A DNA stretch of 64,000 nucleotides, from positions 1,116,001-1,180,000 of the forward strand of contig NZ_CAJHAF010000001.1 of the NCBI RefSeq assembly GCF_904846315.1, read 5' to 3'. The stretch's first letter is position 1, and every line of letters begins with the position of its first letter. The notes under the pieces were generated by a model that made no database searches, was not told the origin of the DNA, and saw nothing but the letters and a program-made list of their open reading frames with translations. The position numbers were made by a program, and so were the translations under genes. Shown piece after piece: positions 63,300-64,000 of this stretch. This DNA is from Psychrobacter jeotgali. GTDB lineage: Bacteria > Pseudomonadota > Gammaproteobacteria > Pseudomonadales > Moraxellaceae.

Positions 63300-64000
63300 T
63301 TAACTTACGCGATTCCAAGCATCGCGTGATGCCAAACGGGCTTCTTCCCAAGTCAAACGTGAATCACCTTTCACTTCTTCCCATGACCGTTTTAGATCTT
63401 GCTCATGATCTTCAAAACGAGCATCAGCGGCGTAGTGAGGGCGATTGGCGTAACCTACCGCATAGGCAGGATGCAAATCACGGTCAAAGTCATAACCTTC
63501 TTTGATATAGCTGGCATTGGCATGCTCTGCGCGCCAGTAAGCTTCCTCATGAGTGGGGTTGATAGCTTCAGCCGAGGCGTGACCTGCTCCGCCGCCAGCA
63601 ACCGCACCGATCGCACCGCCAATAAGTGTACCTAAAGGACCAGCCATCGAACCAATAGCCGCACCAGCTACTGCCCCGCCAACACCGCCGACACCGGTAC
63701 CTACTGGATGTGAACCGGGCTCGCCAGTAATCATACTAGCGTTAAGCTCATCTTTAGCTTCATCGGACATCTCTTTAACTTCGTGACGATCGATACCATC
63801 ACGATCATGAATAACTCTGTCATTATCTACTCTAGTGCCATCCACTCTCGTGTCGACTACTCTACCATCTACATCTGTTACTACATGGTCAGCATCAGCC
63901 ATGCGGCGGGCATTGTCATCAATAATACGCTCTCTATCGCCTACTTCCATATTATCTTGGGTGATTACGCGGTCATTTTTGTCTATCACTTTCTCATCAG
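63300..64000 (-). CDS. Glycine-zipper protein with charged repeats, probably incomplete at the 5' end
   Basis: The frame is open from 63300 to the right edge. A GTG at 63989 could start it, but the codons before it (Asp-Glu-Lys) continue in the same Asp/Arg/Val style, so the true start probably lies outside. Visible: a charged region rich in DNDRVI/DGRVVDTRV-like short repeats, then a glycine zipper (GVGGVGGAVAGAAIGSMAG, with GGAIGAVAGGGAG after it). The C-terminal part holds YWRAEHANASYIKEGYDFDRDLHPAYAVGYANR and two SWEEVKGDSR/TWEEARLASR-type repeats. Glycine zippers insert in membranes. Perhaps a stress or envelope protein; function unknown. Confidence 0.7.
   Translation of the reverse strand, partial: DEKVIDKNDRVITQDNMEVGDRERIIDDNARRMADADHVVTDVDGRVVDTRVDGTRVDNDRVIHDRDGIDRHEVKEMSDEAKDELNASMITGEPGSHPVGTGVGGVGGAVAGAAIGSMAGPLGTLIGGAIGAVAGGGAGHASAEAINPTHEEAYWRAEHANASYIKEGYDFDRDLHPAYAVGYANRPHYAADARFEDHEQDLKRSWEEVKGDSRLTWEEARLASRDAWNRVS

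Overview
The window looks like chromosome from a gammaproteobacterium of the Moraxellaceae, most likely Psychrobacter. The signs are moderate-to-low GC, gene neighbourhoods typical of that family (exbB-exbD-msbA-lpxK-kdsB, holB-pilZ, rsmG-parA-parB, aceE-aceF without lpd) and protein sequences closest in style to Psychrobacter/Acinetobacter. I see no rRNA, tRNA, CRISPR array, prophage or insertion sequence. The assignment rests on recognition, not on a search.

Layout. 1-7.5 kb: the 5' part of a BCCT transporter gene running off the left edge, a HIT-family hydrolase, an unknown protein, ilvD, a CPA1-type cation/proton antiporter and a beta-lactamase-fold serine hydrolase. 7.7-15.7 kb: a phospholipid-type gene island. 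A PAP2/dual-specificity phosphatase fusion (YnbD-like) overlaps a CDP-diglyceride synthase (YnbB-like) on the plus strand. Facing them are a short-chain dehydrogenase, a patatin-like hydrolase and a 906-residue fusion of a CDP-alcohol phosphatidyltransferase (YnbA-like) to an alpha/beta hydrolase-methyltransferase (YnbC-like). A small DUF442-type phosphatase lies upstream. Together they resemble the Escherichia coli ynbABCD set with added genes. 15.8-20.9 kb: MaoC dehydratase, high-molecular-weight FabG and a divergent thiolase, a fatty-acyl module arranged like htdX-fabG4-fadA2 of mycobacteria.

21-32 kb: PPK2 polyphosphate kinase, then a long minus-strand housekeeping run. It holds cell-envelope genes (exbB, exbD, msbA, lpxK, kdsB), holB-pilZ, and rsmG-parA-parB. 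32-44 kb: a Lon-like ATP-dependent protease, a WYL regulator with a TerD-like protein, a voltage-gated-type ion channel, a small membrane protein, an OmpW-type porin and the pyruvate dehydrogenase genes aceE-aceF.

44.9-60.9 kb: about 16 kb of exported, mostly DUF11/Cna-B/SdrD-B-like surface proteins, all on the plus strand. There are two tandem paralogues of about 1040 residues, a 154-residue secreted protein, a 682-residue DUF11 protein, a 1781-residue protein ending in a predicted outer-membrane beta-barrel, and a 274-residue exported protein. This is the strongest candidate for an undescribed surface assembly. 61-64 kb: a TetR regulator, an endonuclease/exonuclease/phosphatase-family protein and a glycine-zipper protein running off the right edge.

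Non-coding structure includes about a dozen hairpin terminators, a dispersed MITE-like repeat (31991-32138, with a diverged relative at about 2285-2443), a GAATAA hexamer array next to a 12-bp inverted repeat at 15733-15806, and a perfect 16-bp palindrome at 44612-44647.
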